Of a DNA stretch of 64,000 bases, positions 25,930 to 34,266 are shown piece by piece. Every line of letters begins with the position of its first letter. The stretch's first letter is position 1. The stretch comes from Streptomyces sp. DSM 110735 (GTDB lineage: Bacteria > Actinomycetota > Actinomycetes > Streptomycetales > Streptomycetaceae): NCBI RefSeq assembly GCF_016482685.1, contig NZ_JACYHF010000014.1, positions 1-64,000 on the forward strand, read 5' to 3'. The translations under genes and the position numbers were made by a program. Below the pieces are notes generated by a model. It saw only the letters and a program-made list of their open reading frames with translations. It made no database searches and was not told the DNA's origin.

Positions 25930-26931
25930 TCAGGCGGAGGTGCCGACCGTGACCTCGGCCGAGGGACCGGGCACCGTCACCGCGTCGGAGGGACGCTCGC
26001 GCAGCGAGAGCAGGACGCGCAGCACCCAGATCCACATCACCGAGGAGCCCAGCATGTGCAGGGCGACCAGCGCCTCGGGCAGGTGCGTGAAGTACTGGAC
26101 GTAGCCGATGACGCCCTGGAGCAGCAGGACGACGAACAGCTCGCGGGTGCGGTGCAGGGGTCCCTTCGGGGCGTCGACCGCCTTGAGGACGAACCACAGG
26201 GCGAAGGTCAGCGTGACCACGATCCAGGCGAGCACCGCGTGCAGCTTGGCGATCATCTCCCAGTCGAGCGGGATGCGCTCGACCTCGCTGGAGTCACCGG
26301 CGTGCGGACCCGCGCCGGTCACCACGGTGCCGACCGCGATCAGCAGCACGGACGCGACGACCAGGAACCACACGAGCTGCCGTACCGCTCCGCCGACCAG
26401 CGGACGCGCCTCGCCGTCGCCCTCCCGGGTGCGCTGCCACATCACGGTCGCGACGGTGATCAGCGCGGTGGTGAGCAGGAAGTGCGCGGCGACGGTGTAG
26501 GGGTTCAGACCGACAAGCACGACGATGCCGCCGAGCACCGCGTTGCCCATGACCACCCAGAACTGCGCCCAGCCCAGCCGGGTCAGGCTCCGCCGCCAGG
26601 GCTTCGCCGAGCGCGCGGCGATGATCGCCCAGCCGATGGCGGCGCACAGCACGTACGTCAGCATCCGGTTGCCGAACTCGATCGCGCCGTGGAAGCCCAT
26701 CGCGCGGGTCGTGGTCAGCGAGTCGGCGGTGCAGGTGGGCCAGGTCGGGCAGCCGAGACCCGAACTGGTCAGCCGCACCGCGCCGCCGGTGACCACGATG
26801 ACCACCGCCATCACGAGTGCGGCGAGCGCGGCCCGGCGGACGGTACGGGGGTCCGGGGTCCAGCGCTCGGCGATGAAGGCGAGCGGGTTGCGCAGGGCCG
26901 CTGCGGTGTCGGCGGGGGTCAGCTTTGGCAC
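25930..26931 (-). CDS. ctaA: heme A synthase
   Basis: CtaA oxidises the C8 methyl of heme O to give heme A. The 333-aa protein has eight predicted membrane helices in two homologous halves. Conserved histidines occur in GFHGAIEFGNRML, in VAAHFLL, in AKLHAVLAW and in ALHMLGSS. The external cysteine pair GLGCPTWPTC is of the Bacillus CtaA type. GTG 26931 is selected because TACTAT lies exactly seven bases before it and there is no Shine-Dalgarno, so the mRNA should be leaderless; the frame is open to 26970, but those residues are not family-like. Together with ctaB it supplies cytochrome oxidase. Confidence 0.92.
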   Translation of the reverse strand: MPKLTPADTAAALRNPLAFIAERWTPDPRTVRRAALAALVMAVVIVVTGGAVRLTSSGLGCPTWPTCTADSLTTTRAMGFHGAIEFGNRMLTYVLCAAIGWAIIAARSAKPWRRSLTRLGWAQFWVVMGNAVLGGIVVLVGLNPYTVAAHFLLTTALITVATVMWQRTREGDGEARPLVGGAVRQLVWFLVVASVLLIAVGTVVTGAGPHAGDSSEVERIPLDWEMIAKLHAVLAWIVVTLTFALWFVLKAVDAPKGPLHRTRELFVVLLLQGVIGYVQYFTHLPEALVALHMLGSSVMWIWVLRVLLSLRERPSDAVTVPGPSAEVTVGTSA

Positions 26932-27022
26932 GCGCGTAATAGTAGATGCCCCGCTTGTGCACGCTTTCACTAGGGTTGCGGTACGCCGGTTTCCCGAGGT
27001 CAGCGCCCTGTGGCTGGTTCCG

Positions 27023-27826
27023 CTACTCCCAGCGGAAGAACTTCCCCGCCGCAGCGAGCCCCACGACCGCCCACACCGCGAGGATGCCGAGGTCGCCCCA
27101 GGGCATCCCGGCGCCGTGCTGGAGGACGTCGCGCAGACCGTCGGAGAGGGCGGAGATCGGCAGCAGACCGAGCACGTGCTGTCCGGCGGCGCCGAACTTC
27201 TCCAGCGGCACGATCACCCCGCCGCCGACGAGCAGCAGCAGGAAGACGAGGTTGGCGGCGGCGAGCGTCGCCTCCGCCTTGAGCGTGCCCGCCATCAGCA
27301 GACCGAGCCCGGAGAAGGCGGCGGTGCCGAGGACCAGCAGGAGCAGGACGGCGGCCGGGTTGCCGTGCGGCGACCAGCCGAGCGCGAAGGCGATGACCGT
27401 CAGCAGGATCACCTGGAGCACCTCGGTGACCAGCACGGAGGCGGTCTTCGCGGTCATCAGGGCCCAGCGCGGCAGCGGCGAGGCGGCGAGCCGCTTCAGG
27501 ACGCCGTAGCGGCGCTCGAAGCCGGTCGCGATGGCCTGGCCGGTGAACGCCGTCGACATGACGGCCAGCGCCAGGATGCCCGGGGCGAGGAAGTCCACCG
27601 CCTTGCCGGGACCGGTGTCCGTGATGTCGACCGTGCTGAAGAGCACGAGCAGCAGGGTCGGGATGACCACGGTCAGCAGCAGTTGCTCGCCGTTGCGCAG
27701 CAGCATCCGCGTCTCCAGCGCGGTCTGCGCGGCGATCATGCGGGGGAGCGGGGCGGCTCCGGGCCGCGGGGCGTAGGTGCCCGAGGGGGTGGTGCCCGGG
27801 GCGGTCGTGTCCGCGGGGGTGGTCAC
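27023..27826 (-). CDS. ABC-2 type transporter permease (DrrB-like)
   Basis: This 267-aa inner-membrane protein has six predicted helices, the ABC-2 permease pattern. It has ILALAVMSTAFTGQAIATGFERRYGVLKRLAASPLPR, here split by the usual cytoplasmic segment, and a C-terminal helix ending AAGKFFRWE. It exports a hydrophobic substrate together with the ATPase upstream. The start is GTG 27826, overlapping the ATPase stop by 4 bp (GTGA); the open frame continues upstream only as a shadow. The N-terminal 25 residues are Pro/Thr-rich. The substrate is unknown; daunorubicin-resistance systems have this two-gene layout. Confidence 0.9.
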   Translation of the reverse strand: MTTPADTTAPGTTPSGTYAPRPGAAPLPRMIAAQTALETRMLLRNGEQLLLTVVIPTLLLVLFSTVDITDTGPGKAVDFLAPGILALAVMSTAFTGQAIATGFERRYGVLKRLAASPLPRWALMTAKTASVLVTEVLQVILLTVIAFALGWSPHGNPAAVLLLLVLGTAAFSGLGLLMAGTLKAEATLAAANLVFLLLLVGGGVIVPLEKFGAAGQHVLGLLPISALSDGLRDVLQHGAGMPWGDLGILAVWAVVGLAAAGKFFRWE

Positions 27827-28746
27827 GAGCGCAGCTCCTTGCCGGTCAGTTCGAGGAACACGTCTTCCAGGGTGTGCCGCTCGACCGAGATCCGGTCCGG
27901 CATCACCCCGTGCTGCGCGCACCACGAGGTGACGGTGGCGAGCAGTTGGGGGTCTATCTTGCCGGTCACCCGGTAGGAGCCCGGGGTCAGCTCGGCGGCG
28001 GTGCAGTCGGCGGGGAGCGCCTTGAGCAGCGCGGCGAGGTCGAGTCCGGGACGACCGGTGAAGCGCAGGGTGTTCTCGGCGCCGCCGCGGCACAGCTCCT
28101 CGGGGGAGCCCTGGGCGATGACCCGCCCGCCGTCGATGATCGCGACGTCGTCGGCGAGCTGCTCTGCCTCGTCCATGTGGTGAGTGGTGAGGATGACGGA
28201 GACACCGTCGGTGCGCAGGTCGCGCACGAGGTCCCAGGTGGCGCGGCGGGCCTGCGGGTCGAGTCCGGCGGTGGGCTCGTCCAGGAACACCAGCTCGGGT
28301 CGGCCGACGACGGCCATGGCGAGCGCGAGCCGCTGCTGCTGCCCGCCGGACAGGCGCCGGTAGCTGGTCCGCCCGCAGGAGCCGAGCCCGAGGCGCTCGA
28401 TCAGCGCGTCCACGTCCAGCGGGTGCGCGTGCAGCCTGGCGACATGGCGGAGCATTTCGTCGGCGCGGGCGCCGGAGTAGACGCCGCCGGACTGGAGCAT
28501 CACCCCGATCCGGGGGCGCAGCTCGGCGGACTGGCGCACGGGGTCGAGCCCCAGGACCCGCACCGTGCCGGAGTCCGGCTTGCGGTACCCCTCGCAGGTC
28601 TCGACGGTGGTCGTCTTCCCGGCACCGTTGGGACCGAGCACGGCGGTCACCCCCGCCCGCGCCTCCAGGTCGAGGCCGTTCACCGCGGTCTTCTGGCCGT
28701 ACCGCTTCACCAGGGCCTGGACCTGGACCACGGGCTCACTTCGCAT
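27823..28746 (-). CDS. ABC transporter ATP-binding protein (DrrA-like)
   Basis: This 307-aa ATPase partners the ABC-2 permease. Visible motifs are Walker A GPNGAGKTTT (near 39-48), signature LSGGQQQRLALAMAV, Walker B LVFLDEPTAGLDPQ and the switch VILTTHHMDEAEQL. A C-terminal extension of about 90 residues after the H-loop is typical of DrrA-type proteins. ATG 28746 has GGAG four bases upstream. It lies 31 bp after the AAC(3)-family gene and is probably cotranscribed with it, which hints at a resistance or detoxification cassette. Confidence 0.92.
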   Translation of the reverse strand: MRSEPVVQVQALVKRYGQKTAVNGLDLEARAGVTAVLGPNGAGKTTTVETCEGYRKPDSGTVRVLGLDPVRQSAELRPRIGVMLQSGGVYSGARADEMLRHVARLHAHPLDVDALIERLGLGSCGRTSYRRLSGGQQQRLALAMAVVGRPELVFLDEPTAGLDPQARRATWDLVRDLRTDGVSVILTTHHMDEAEQLADDVAIIDGGRVIAQGSPEELCRGGAENTLRFTGRPGLDLAALLKALPADCTAAELTPGSYRVTGKIDPQLLATVTSWCAQHGVMPDRISVERHTLEDVFLELTGKELRS

Positions 28747-28777
28747 GACTCCAGAGTCTAGGGAGCCCCGCCGGCAC

Positions 28778-29593
28778 TCAGGCGCGGGGGTCGGAGAACT
28801 CCTCCTCGCGGGGCCGGTGCACCGGCAGCCAGCGCTCGGCGTACGACACGGCGTCCGCGAGGGGGAAGAGCCGCGCCTCGGCGGTGCCGATCCGGGCGCG
28901 CACGACCGGGCGGTCCCGCTCGAAGTCGTGGCCCAGCTCCTCGAACCGCTCCGAGTCGATGGACCCGTCCGTCGCCTCCTCCCAGCCGCCGCCGGGCGCG
29001 GGCCATTCGATCCGCGCCGACGGGGACGGTACGCGGTACTCGGCCAGGTGGAACGCGGTGCAGGAGCCGTATCCCACGCCGAGCAGCAGGACCCGCGCCC
29101 CGGCCCGCTCCAGCCTGGCCAGCGGGCTGTGCTCGCCGAGGCGGCAGTCGGGTGCGTGGCCCTCGGTGATCTCGGCGGCGCGCGGTCCGAGCGCGGCGAA
29201 CGAGGTCTGGGGGTGGGCGCTGCGCAGGGCTCCGGGCCAGGTGCGGACGGTCTCCGGGATCGCGCCCATGCCCAGGGTGGGCGTGATCCGGGGGTCGTAG
29301 ACGGGCATCGTGGCGCGGATGGCGTCCCACCACTCCTCGGGCGCCGGGGGATTGCGCCAGCGGGCCGGGTCGGAGAGGTGGGTCGAGTGCGTGGGGACCG
29401 TCAGCGTGCCGGCCGGACCGAGGGCGTCGAGGAGTCCCTGGACGACGGCGACGGGTCCGCCGTTCACCCAGCCGAGGGAACTCAGCGAGGAGTGGACGAG
29501 GAGGGTTTCGCCGGGTGCGACACCCATTTCGCGCAGCCGTGCGGAGATCGTGTCGCGGGTGATCAGCGGGCCGTTCGGGGCGGGTTTCGGCAT
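28778..29593 (-). CDS. AAC(3)-family N-acetyltransferase
   Basis: This 271-aa protein belongs to the antibiotic N-acetyltransferase fold, which transfers acetyl from acetyl-CoA to the 3-amino group of aminoglycosides or to unknown amines. It has the conserved opening LLVHSSLSSLGWVNGG (residues about 31-46), GTLTVPTHS, TLGMGAIPE and the AHPQTSFAALGPRA block near 125-138, which carries a histidine expected at the active site. The length fits the family. Many Streptomyces chromosomal members have no demonstrated drug target, so resistance should not be assumed. It is the first gene of a probable three-gene unit with the Drr-like exporter. No clear Shine-Dalgarno was seen. Confidence 0.85.
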   Translation of the reverse strand: MPKPAPNGPLITRDTISARLREMGVAPGETLLVHSSLSSLGWVNGGPVAVVQGLLDALGPAGTLTVPTHSTHLSDPARWRNPPAPEEWWDAIRATMPVYDPRITPTLGMGAIPETVRTWPGALRSAHPQTSFAALGPRAAEITEGHAPDCRLGEHSPLARLERAGARVLLLGVGYGSCTAFHLAEYRVPSPSARIEWPAPGGGWEEATDGSIDSERFEELGHDFERDRPVVRARIGTAEARLFPLADAVSYAERWLPVHRPREEEFSDPRA

Positions 29594-29685
29594 GACCGGA
29601 GTGTGCCGCGCCGGGGTGCGGGGTGCCAGTGGTTTTGCCTGGTGAGGGGCGCCGCGCTCGATGATCCGGAGATCGTTTCCGCAGG

Positions 29686-29704
29686 TCAGGTTAGGTGTGC
29701 CTAA
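29686..29704. promoter_or_regulatory. iron-box-like palindrome upstream of the suf operon
   Basis: TCAGGTTAGGTGTGCCTAA matches 14 of 19 positions of the Streptomyces DmdR1/IdeR iron box as I recall it (TTAGGTTAGGCTAACCTAA) and contains the palindrome TTAGG-TGTG-CCTAA. It lies 73-91 bp before sufR and about 95 bp before the divergent acetyltransferase start, so either side could be controlled. Iron-dependent control of Fe-S assembly is biologically sensible. Binding is not demonstrated. Confidence 0.5.
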
Positions 29705-29740
29705 GTGACGCAGGGCACCGTCCGCCCGGCGGGACCCGGC

Positions 29741-29779
29741 TTGTCAGGCTCTGAGGAATTACGCAACAATGGCGTTGTG
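29741..29779 (+). promoter_or_regulatory. sufR promoter with CAAC-N6-GTTG operator
   Basis: TTGTCA at 29741-29746 is a good -35. An 18-nt spacer leads to AACAAT at 29765-29770, a plausible -10, which puts the transcript start on the GTG start codon at 29777. The inverted repeat CAAC-AATGGC-GTTG (29764-29777) overlaps both the -10 and the start codon. CAAC-N6-GTTG is the operator reported for SufR of Streptomyces avermitilis, so this is very probably the autoregulatory site of the whole operon. Confidence 0.8.
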
Positions 29780-30511
29780 AAAAACGTCGGCGAGGCTCGG
29801 GAGACCCCGGTGGGTACCCCGCAGGAGGAGCTAGCGACCGGTGAGCGTTCGACGCGCAACCGGGTCGCGCGGTCCATCCTGGATCACGGCCCGTCCACCG
29901 TCGCCGAGCTGGCGGGACGGCTGGGTCTGACCCAGGCCGCCGTCCGCCGGCACCTCGACGCGCTGGCCGCCGACGACGTCGTGGAGGCACGCGAGCAGCG
30001 GGTGTACGGAGCCCGTACCCGCGGTCGCCCCGCCAAGGTGTTCGCCCTGACCCCCTGCGGCCGGGACGCCTTCGACCAGTCCTACGACCAGCTCGCCGTG
30101 GACGCCCTGCGCTGGATCGCCGAGCGCGAGGGCGGGGACGAGGCGGTCGCCGCCTTCGCCCGCGCCCGGATCGCCGCCCAGGCGGACGGCTACCGCAAGG
30201 CCGTCGAGGGCGTCGCCCCCGAGCACCGCGCCGAAGCCCTGGCCAGGGCCTTGACCGCGGACGGGTACGCTGCTACAGCGCGCAGCGCACCGGTCGGCGA
30301 GCAGCTCTGTCAGCACCACTGCCCGGTCGCCCACGTCGCCGAACGCTTCCCCCAGCTCTGCGAGGCGGAGACGGAGTTCTTCGCCGAACTGCTGGGAACC
30401 CACGTCCAGCGGCTGGCGACCATCGCGCACGGCGACGGCGTCTGCACGACGTTCATCCCCAAGACCAACACCGACGCACCTGCAAGCACGGCCGGGAGGA
30501 ACCCCGCATGA
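29777..30511 (+). CDS. sufR: SufR, Fe-S cluster-sensing repressor of the suf operon
   Basis: This 244-aa regulator has an N-terminal winged helix-turn-helix (about 20-85: ARSILDHGPSTVAELAGRLG, TQAAVRRHLDAL, then the wing GRPAKVFALT). Its C-terminal cluster-binding region carries Cys178-x3-Cys182-x12-Cys195, with a further Cys at 223. In actinobacteria the holo-protein with a [4Fe-4S] cluster represses the suf genes, and cluster loss relieves this. The GTG 29777 start gives a leaderless mRNA and lies inside the operator. It overlaps sufB by 4 bp (ATGA), so regulator and scaffold are coupled. Confidence 0.93.
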   Translation: MKNVGEARETPVGTPQEELATGERSTRNRVARSILDHGPSTVAELAGRLGLTQAAVRRHLDALAADDVVEAREQRVYGARTRGRPAKVFALTPCGRDAFDQSYDQLAVDALRWIAEREGGDEAVAAFARARIAAQADGYRKAVEGVAPEHRAEALARALTADGYAATARSAPVGEQLCQHHCPVAHVAERFPQLCEAETEFFAELLGTHVQRLATIAHGDGVCTTFIPKTNTDAPASTAGRNPA

Positions 30512-31929
30512 CTCTCCCCACGGAGACTGCCCACCCCGAACTCGAGGGTCTGGGCAAGTACGAATACGGCTGGGCCGACTCCGACGTGGCCGGTGCCGCA
30601 GCGAAGCGTGGCCTGAACGAGGCCGTCGTCCGTGACATCTCGGACAAGAAGTCCGAGCCGGAGTGGATGACGAAGCTGCGGCTCAAGGGCCTGAAGCTGT
30701 TCGAGAAGAAGCCCATGCCCAACTGGGGCTCGGACCTCTCGGGCATCGACTTCGACAACATCAAGTACTTCGTGCGCTCCACGGAGAAGCAGGCGGAGTC
30801 CTGGGAGGACCTGCCCGAGGACATCAAGAACACCTACGACAAGCTCGGCATCCCGGAGGCGGAGAAGCAGCGCCTGGTCGCCGGTGTCGCCGCGCAGTAC
30901 GAGTCGGAGGTCGTCTACCACCAGATCCGCGAGGACCTGGAGGAGCAGGGCGTCATCTTCCTGGACACCGACACCGCGCTCCGTGAGCACCCCGAGCTGT
31001 TCAAGGAGTACTTCGGCACCGTCATCCCCGTCGGTGACAACAAGTTCGCCTCGCTGAACACGGCCGTGTGGTCCGGCGGCTCCTTCATCTACGTGCCGAA
31101 GGGCGTGCACGTGGAGATCCCGCTCCAGGCGTACTTCCGTATCAACACGGAGAACATGGGCCAGTTCGAGCGGACCCTGATCATCGTCGACGAGGGTGCC
31201 TACGTGCACTACGTCGAGGGTTGTACGGCGCCGATCTACAAGTCGGACTCGCTGCACAGCGCCGTCGTCGAGATCATCGTCAAGAAGAACGCCCGCTGCC
31301 GCTACACGACCATCCAGAACTGGTCGAACAACGTCTACAACCTGGTCACCAAGCGCGCCGTGGCGTACGAGGGCGCGACCATGGAGTGGATCGACGGCAA
31401 CATCGGCTCCAAGGTGACGATGAAGTACCCGGCCGTCTACCTGATGGGCGAGCACGCCAAGGGCGAGACCCTCTCCATCGCCTTCGCGGGCGAGGGCCAG
31501 CACCAGGACGCGGGCGCCAAGATGGTCCACATGGCGCCGAACACGTCGTCCAACATCGTCTCCAAGTCGGTGGCGCGCGGCGGCGGCCGTACCTCCTACC
31601 GCGGTCTCATCGAGATCGGCGAGGGCGCGGCCGGATCGAAGTCCAACGTGCTGTGCGACGCGCTGCTGGTCGACACCATCTCCCGCTCGGACACCTACCC
31701 CTACGTGGACGTCCGCGAGGACGACGTGTCCATGGGTCACGAGGCGACCGTCTCCAAGGTCTCCGAGGACCAGCTCTTCTACCTGATGAGCCGCGGTCTC
31801 TCCGAGTTCGAGGCGATGGCGATGATCGTGCGCGGCTTCGTCGAGCCCATCGCCAAGGAGCTGCCGATGGAGTACGCGCTGGAGCTCAACCGGCTGATCG
31901 AGCTGCAGATGGAGGGCGCGGTCGGTTAA
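30508..31929 (+). CDS. sufB: SufB, Fe-S cluster scaffold subunit
   Basis: SufB forms the SufBCD scaffold on which Fe-S clusters are assembled from iron and cysteine sulfur. The 473-aa product has the conserved YFVRSTEKQAESWEDLP, NKFASLNTAVWSGGSFIYVP and YVHYVEGCTAP blocks. Its candidate sulfur-accepting or cluster-binding cysteine lies in KSNVLCDALL (near residue 388). The length is that of family members without inteins, which is worth noting because some actinobacterial SufB proteins carry one. The start ATG 30508 overlaps the sufR stop. sufD follows after 57 bp. Confidence 0.97.
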   Translation: MTLPTETAHPELEGLGKYEYGWADSDVAGAAAKRGLNEAVVRDISDKKSEPEWMTKLRLKGLKLFEKKPMPNWGSDLSGIDFDNIKYFVRSTEKQAESWEDLPEDIKNTYDKLGIPEAEKQRLVAGVAAQYESEVVYHQIREDLEEQGVIFLDTDTALREHPELFKEYFGTVIPVGDNKFASLNTAVWSGGSFIYVPKGVHVEIPLQAYFRINTENMGQFERTLIIVDEGAYVHYVEGCTAPIYKSDSLHSAVVEIIVKKNARCRYTTIQNWSNNVYNLVTKRAVAYEGATMEWIDGNIGSKVTMKYPAVYLMGEHAKGETLSIAFAGEGQHQDAGAKMVHMAPNTSSNIVSKSVARGGGRTSYRGLIEIGEGAAGSKSNVLCDALLVDTISRSDTYPYVDVREDDVSMGHEATVSKVSEDQLFYLMSRGLSEFEAMAMIVRGFVEPIAKELPMEYALELNRLIELQMEGAVG

Positions 31930-31986
31930 GACCGCCCCCACCCCAAGCAGCCGCCCGAACTCAGGAAAGAGAGCACTACGACAGCC

Positions 31987-33171
31987 ATGGCTGAGGCTCA
32001 GAACATCCCGGTGGGCTCCACCACCGCCGGCTCGATCGCGGTCGCCGCGGAGTCGACCGTCGTCTCGCGCATGAGCGCGCCCCCCTCCTTCGACGTGGCG
32101 GACTTCCCCGTCCCGCACGGCCGTGAGGAGGAGTGGCGGTTCACCCCGCTGGAGCGCCTGCGCGGTCTGCACGACGGCACCGCCGTCGCCACCGGCGAGG
32201 GCGTGAAGGTCGCCGTCGAGGCGCCCGAGGGCGTCACGGTCGAGACCGTCGGCCGTGACGACGCCCGGATCGGCAAGGCGGGCACCCCGGTGGACCGCGT
32301 CGCCGCCCAGGCGTACTCCGCCTTCGAGCAGGCGTCGGTCGTCACCGTCGCGAAGGACACCGTCCTCACCGAGCCGATCCGCATCGCGGTGCACGGCGAG
32401 GGCGGGGTCGCCTTCGGCCACCAGGTGATCGAGCTGGGTGCCTTCGCCGAGGCCGTCGTGGTCATCGACCACACCGGTGACACGGTGCTCGCCGCCAACG
32501 TGGACTTCGTCCTCGGTGACGGCGCCAAGCTGACCGTCGTCTCCGTGCAGGACTGGGACGACAAGGCCGTGCACGTCGCCCAGCACAACGCGCTGATCGG
32601 CCGGGACGCCTCCTTCAAGTCCGTGGTCGTCACCTTCGGCGGCGACGTGGTCCGCCTGCACCCGCGCGTCGAGTACACGGGCCCCGGCGGCGAGGCCGAG
32701 CTGTACGGCCTGTACTTCACCGACGCCGGTCAGCACCAGGAGCACCGCCTCCTGGTCACCCACAACACCCCGCACTGCAAGTCCAACGTCGCCTACAAGG
32801 GCGCGCTCCAGGGCGACGGCGCGCACGCGGTGTGGATCGGTGACGTGCTCATCGAGGCCAAGGCCGAGGGCACGGACACCTACGAGATGAACCGCAACCT
32901 GGTCCTCACCGACGGCTCGCGCGTCGACTCGGTGCCGAACCTGGAGATCGAGACCGGCGAGATCGTCGGCGCCGGACACGCCTCCGCCACCGGCCGCTTC
33001 GACGACGAGCAGCTCTTCTACCTGATGGCCCGCGGCATCCCGGAGCACGAGGCCCGCCGCCTCGTGGTCCGCGGCTTCTTCGCCGAGCTGGTCCAGCAGA
33101 TCGGTGTCACCGACATCGAGGAGCGCCTGCTCGCCAAGATCGAGGAGGAGCTGGAGGCGTCGGTCGCATGA
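31987..33171 (+). CDS. sufD: SufD, Fe-S cluster assembly subunit
   Basis: SufD pairs with SufB through the same right-handed beta-helix fold and helps acquire iron. The 394-aa protein has a variable N-terminal helical part, then the helix core with AYSAFEQASVVTVAKDTVL, FKSVVVTFGGDVVRLHPRVE and THNTPHCKSNVAYKGAL. It ends with the SufB/SufD C-terminal signature ATGRFDDEQLFYLMARGI and VVRGFFAELVQQI. His in PHCKSN is the conserved residue implicated in cluster assembly. The ribosome binding site is a weak AGGAAAGAG. Its stop overlaps the Rieske gene by 4 bp (ATGA). Confidence 0.96.
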   Translation: MAEAQNIPVGSTTAGSIAVAAESTVVSRMSAPPSFDVADFPVPHGREEEWRFTPLERLRGLHDGTAVATGEGVKVAVEAPEGVTVETVGRDDARIGKAGTPVDRVAAQAYSAFEQASVVTVAKDTVLTEPIRIAVHGEGGVAFGHQVIELGAFAEAVVVIDHTGDTVLAANVDFVLGDGAKLTVVSVQDWDDKAVHVAQHNALIGRDASFKSVVVTFGGDVVRLHPRVEYTGPGGEAELYGLYFTDAGQHQEHRLLVTHNTPHCKSNVAYKGALQGDGAHAVWIGDVLIEAKAEGTDTYEMNRNLVLTDGSRVDSVPNLEIETGEIVGAGHASATGRFDDEQLFYLMARGIPEHEARRLVVRGFFAELVQQIGVTDIEERLLAKIEEELEASVA

Positions 33172-33494
33172 CCACCACCAGCTTCGTACGCGCCTGTGGG
33201 CTGAGCGAGCTGTCGGAGGACACCCCCAAGCGGGTGGAGCTCGACGGCACGCCGGTCTCGGTCGTGAAGACCGAGGGCGAGGTGTACGCGATCTACGACA
33301 TCTGCTCGCACGCGAACGTCTCCCTCTCCGAGGGCGAGGTGGAGGACGGCCAGATCGAGTGCTGGCTGCACGGCTCGTGCTTCGACCTCCGCACCGGCAA
33401 GCCGTCCGGCCCGCCCGCGACGCGCCCCGTCCCCGTTTACCCCGTAAAGATCGAAGGGGACGACGTGCTCGTCTCCCTCTCCCAGGAGTCCTGA
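33168..33494 (+). CDS. Rieske-type [2Fe-2S] ferredoxin in the suf operon
   Basis: This 108-aa soluble protein resembles the ferredoxin component of bacterial ring-hydroxylating dioxygenases. The cluster ligands are Cys46-x-His48 in ICSHANV and Cys65-x2-His68 in CWLHGSCFD. It is expected to carry a [2Fe-2S] cluster and pass single electrons. No oxygenase gene is near. Its position between sufD and sufC, coupled by a 4-bp overlap with sufD, is seen in other actinobacterial suf operons and suggests a role in cluster assembly, repair or electron supply rather than aromatic degradation. The precise role is unknown. Confidence 0.92.
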   Translation: MTTTSFVRACGLSELSEDTPKRVELDGTPVSVVKTEGEVYAIYDICSHANVSLSEGEVEDGQIECWLHGSCFDLRTGKPSGPPATRPVPVYPVKIEGDDVLVSLSQES

Positions 33495-33501
33495 GGCATC
33501 C

Positions 33502-34266
33502 ATGGCAACGCTTGAAATCCGAGACCTGCACGTCACCGTCGAGGCCGACAACGCCACGAAGGAGATCCTCAAGGGCGTCGACCTCACCGTGAAGCAGGGC
33601 GAGACGCACGCCATCATGGGCCCCAACGGCTCCGGCAAGTCGACCCTCGCCTACTCGCTCGCGGGTCACCCGAAGTACACGATCACCGGCGGCACCGTCA
33701 CCCTCGACGGCGAGGACGTCCTGGAGATGTCCGTCGACGAGCGCGCCCGCGCCGGTCTCTTCCTCGCCATGCAGTACCCGGTCGAGGTCCCCGGCGTCTC
33801 CGTCTCCAACTTCCTGCGCACCTCCGCCACCGCCATCCGCGGCGAGGCGCCCAAGCTGCGCACCTGGGTGAAGGAGGTCAAGGAGACCATGGAGCGCCTC
33901 CACATGGACCCCTCCTTCGCCGAGCGCAACGTCAACGAGGGCTTCTCCGGCGGTGAGAAGAAGCGCCACGAGATCCTCCAGCTCGAACTGCTCAAGCCGC
34001 ACATCGCGATCCTGGACGAGACCGACTCCGGCCTCGACGTGGACGCGCTGCGCATCGTCTCCGAGGGCGTCAACCGCGTCCGCGAGACGGGCGAGACCGG
34101 CACCCTGCTGATCACGCACTACACGCGCATCCTGCGGTACATCAAGCCCGACTTCGTCCACGTCTTCGCCGGTGGCCGCATCGTCGAGTCCGGCGGTCCG
34201 GAGCTGGCCGACAAGCTGGAGAACGAGGGCTACGAGGCGTACACGAAGGGTGGCGTAAGCGCGTGA
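33502..34266 (+). CDS. sufC: SufC, ABC-type ATPase of the SufBCD complex
   Basis: SufC is a soluble ABC ATPase whose ATP-driven dimerisation remodels SufB and SufD during cluster assembly. The 254-aa protein has Walker A GPNGSGKS (40-47), the SufC-specific signature NEGFSGGEKKRHEI (about 146-159) and ILDETDSGLDVDALR (about 171-185). Then come the H-loop ITHYTRIL and the tail YTKGGVSA. It has no membrane partner, as expected. It starts seven bases after the Rieske stop and overlaps sufS by 4 bp (GTGA). Confidence 0.97.
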   Translation: MATLEIRDLHVTVEADNATKEILKGVDLTVKQGETHAIMGPNGSGKSTLAYSLAGHPKYTITGGTVTLDGEDVLEMSVDERARAGLFLAMQYPVEVPGVSVSNFLRTSATAIRGEAPKLRTWVKEVKETMERLHMDPSFAERNVNEGFSGGEKKRHEILQLELLKPHIAILDETDSGLDVDALRIVSEGVNRVRETGETGTLLITHYTRILRYIKPDFVHVFAGGRIVESGGPELADKLENEGYEAYTKGGVSA

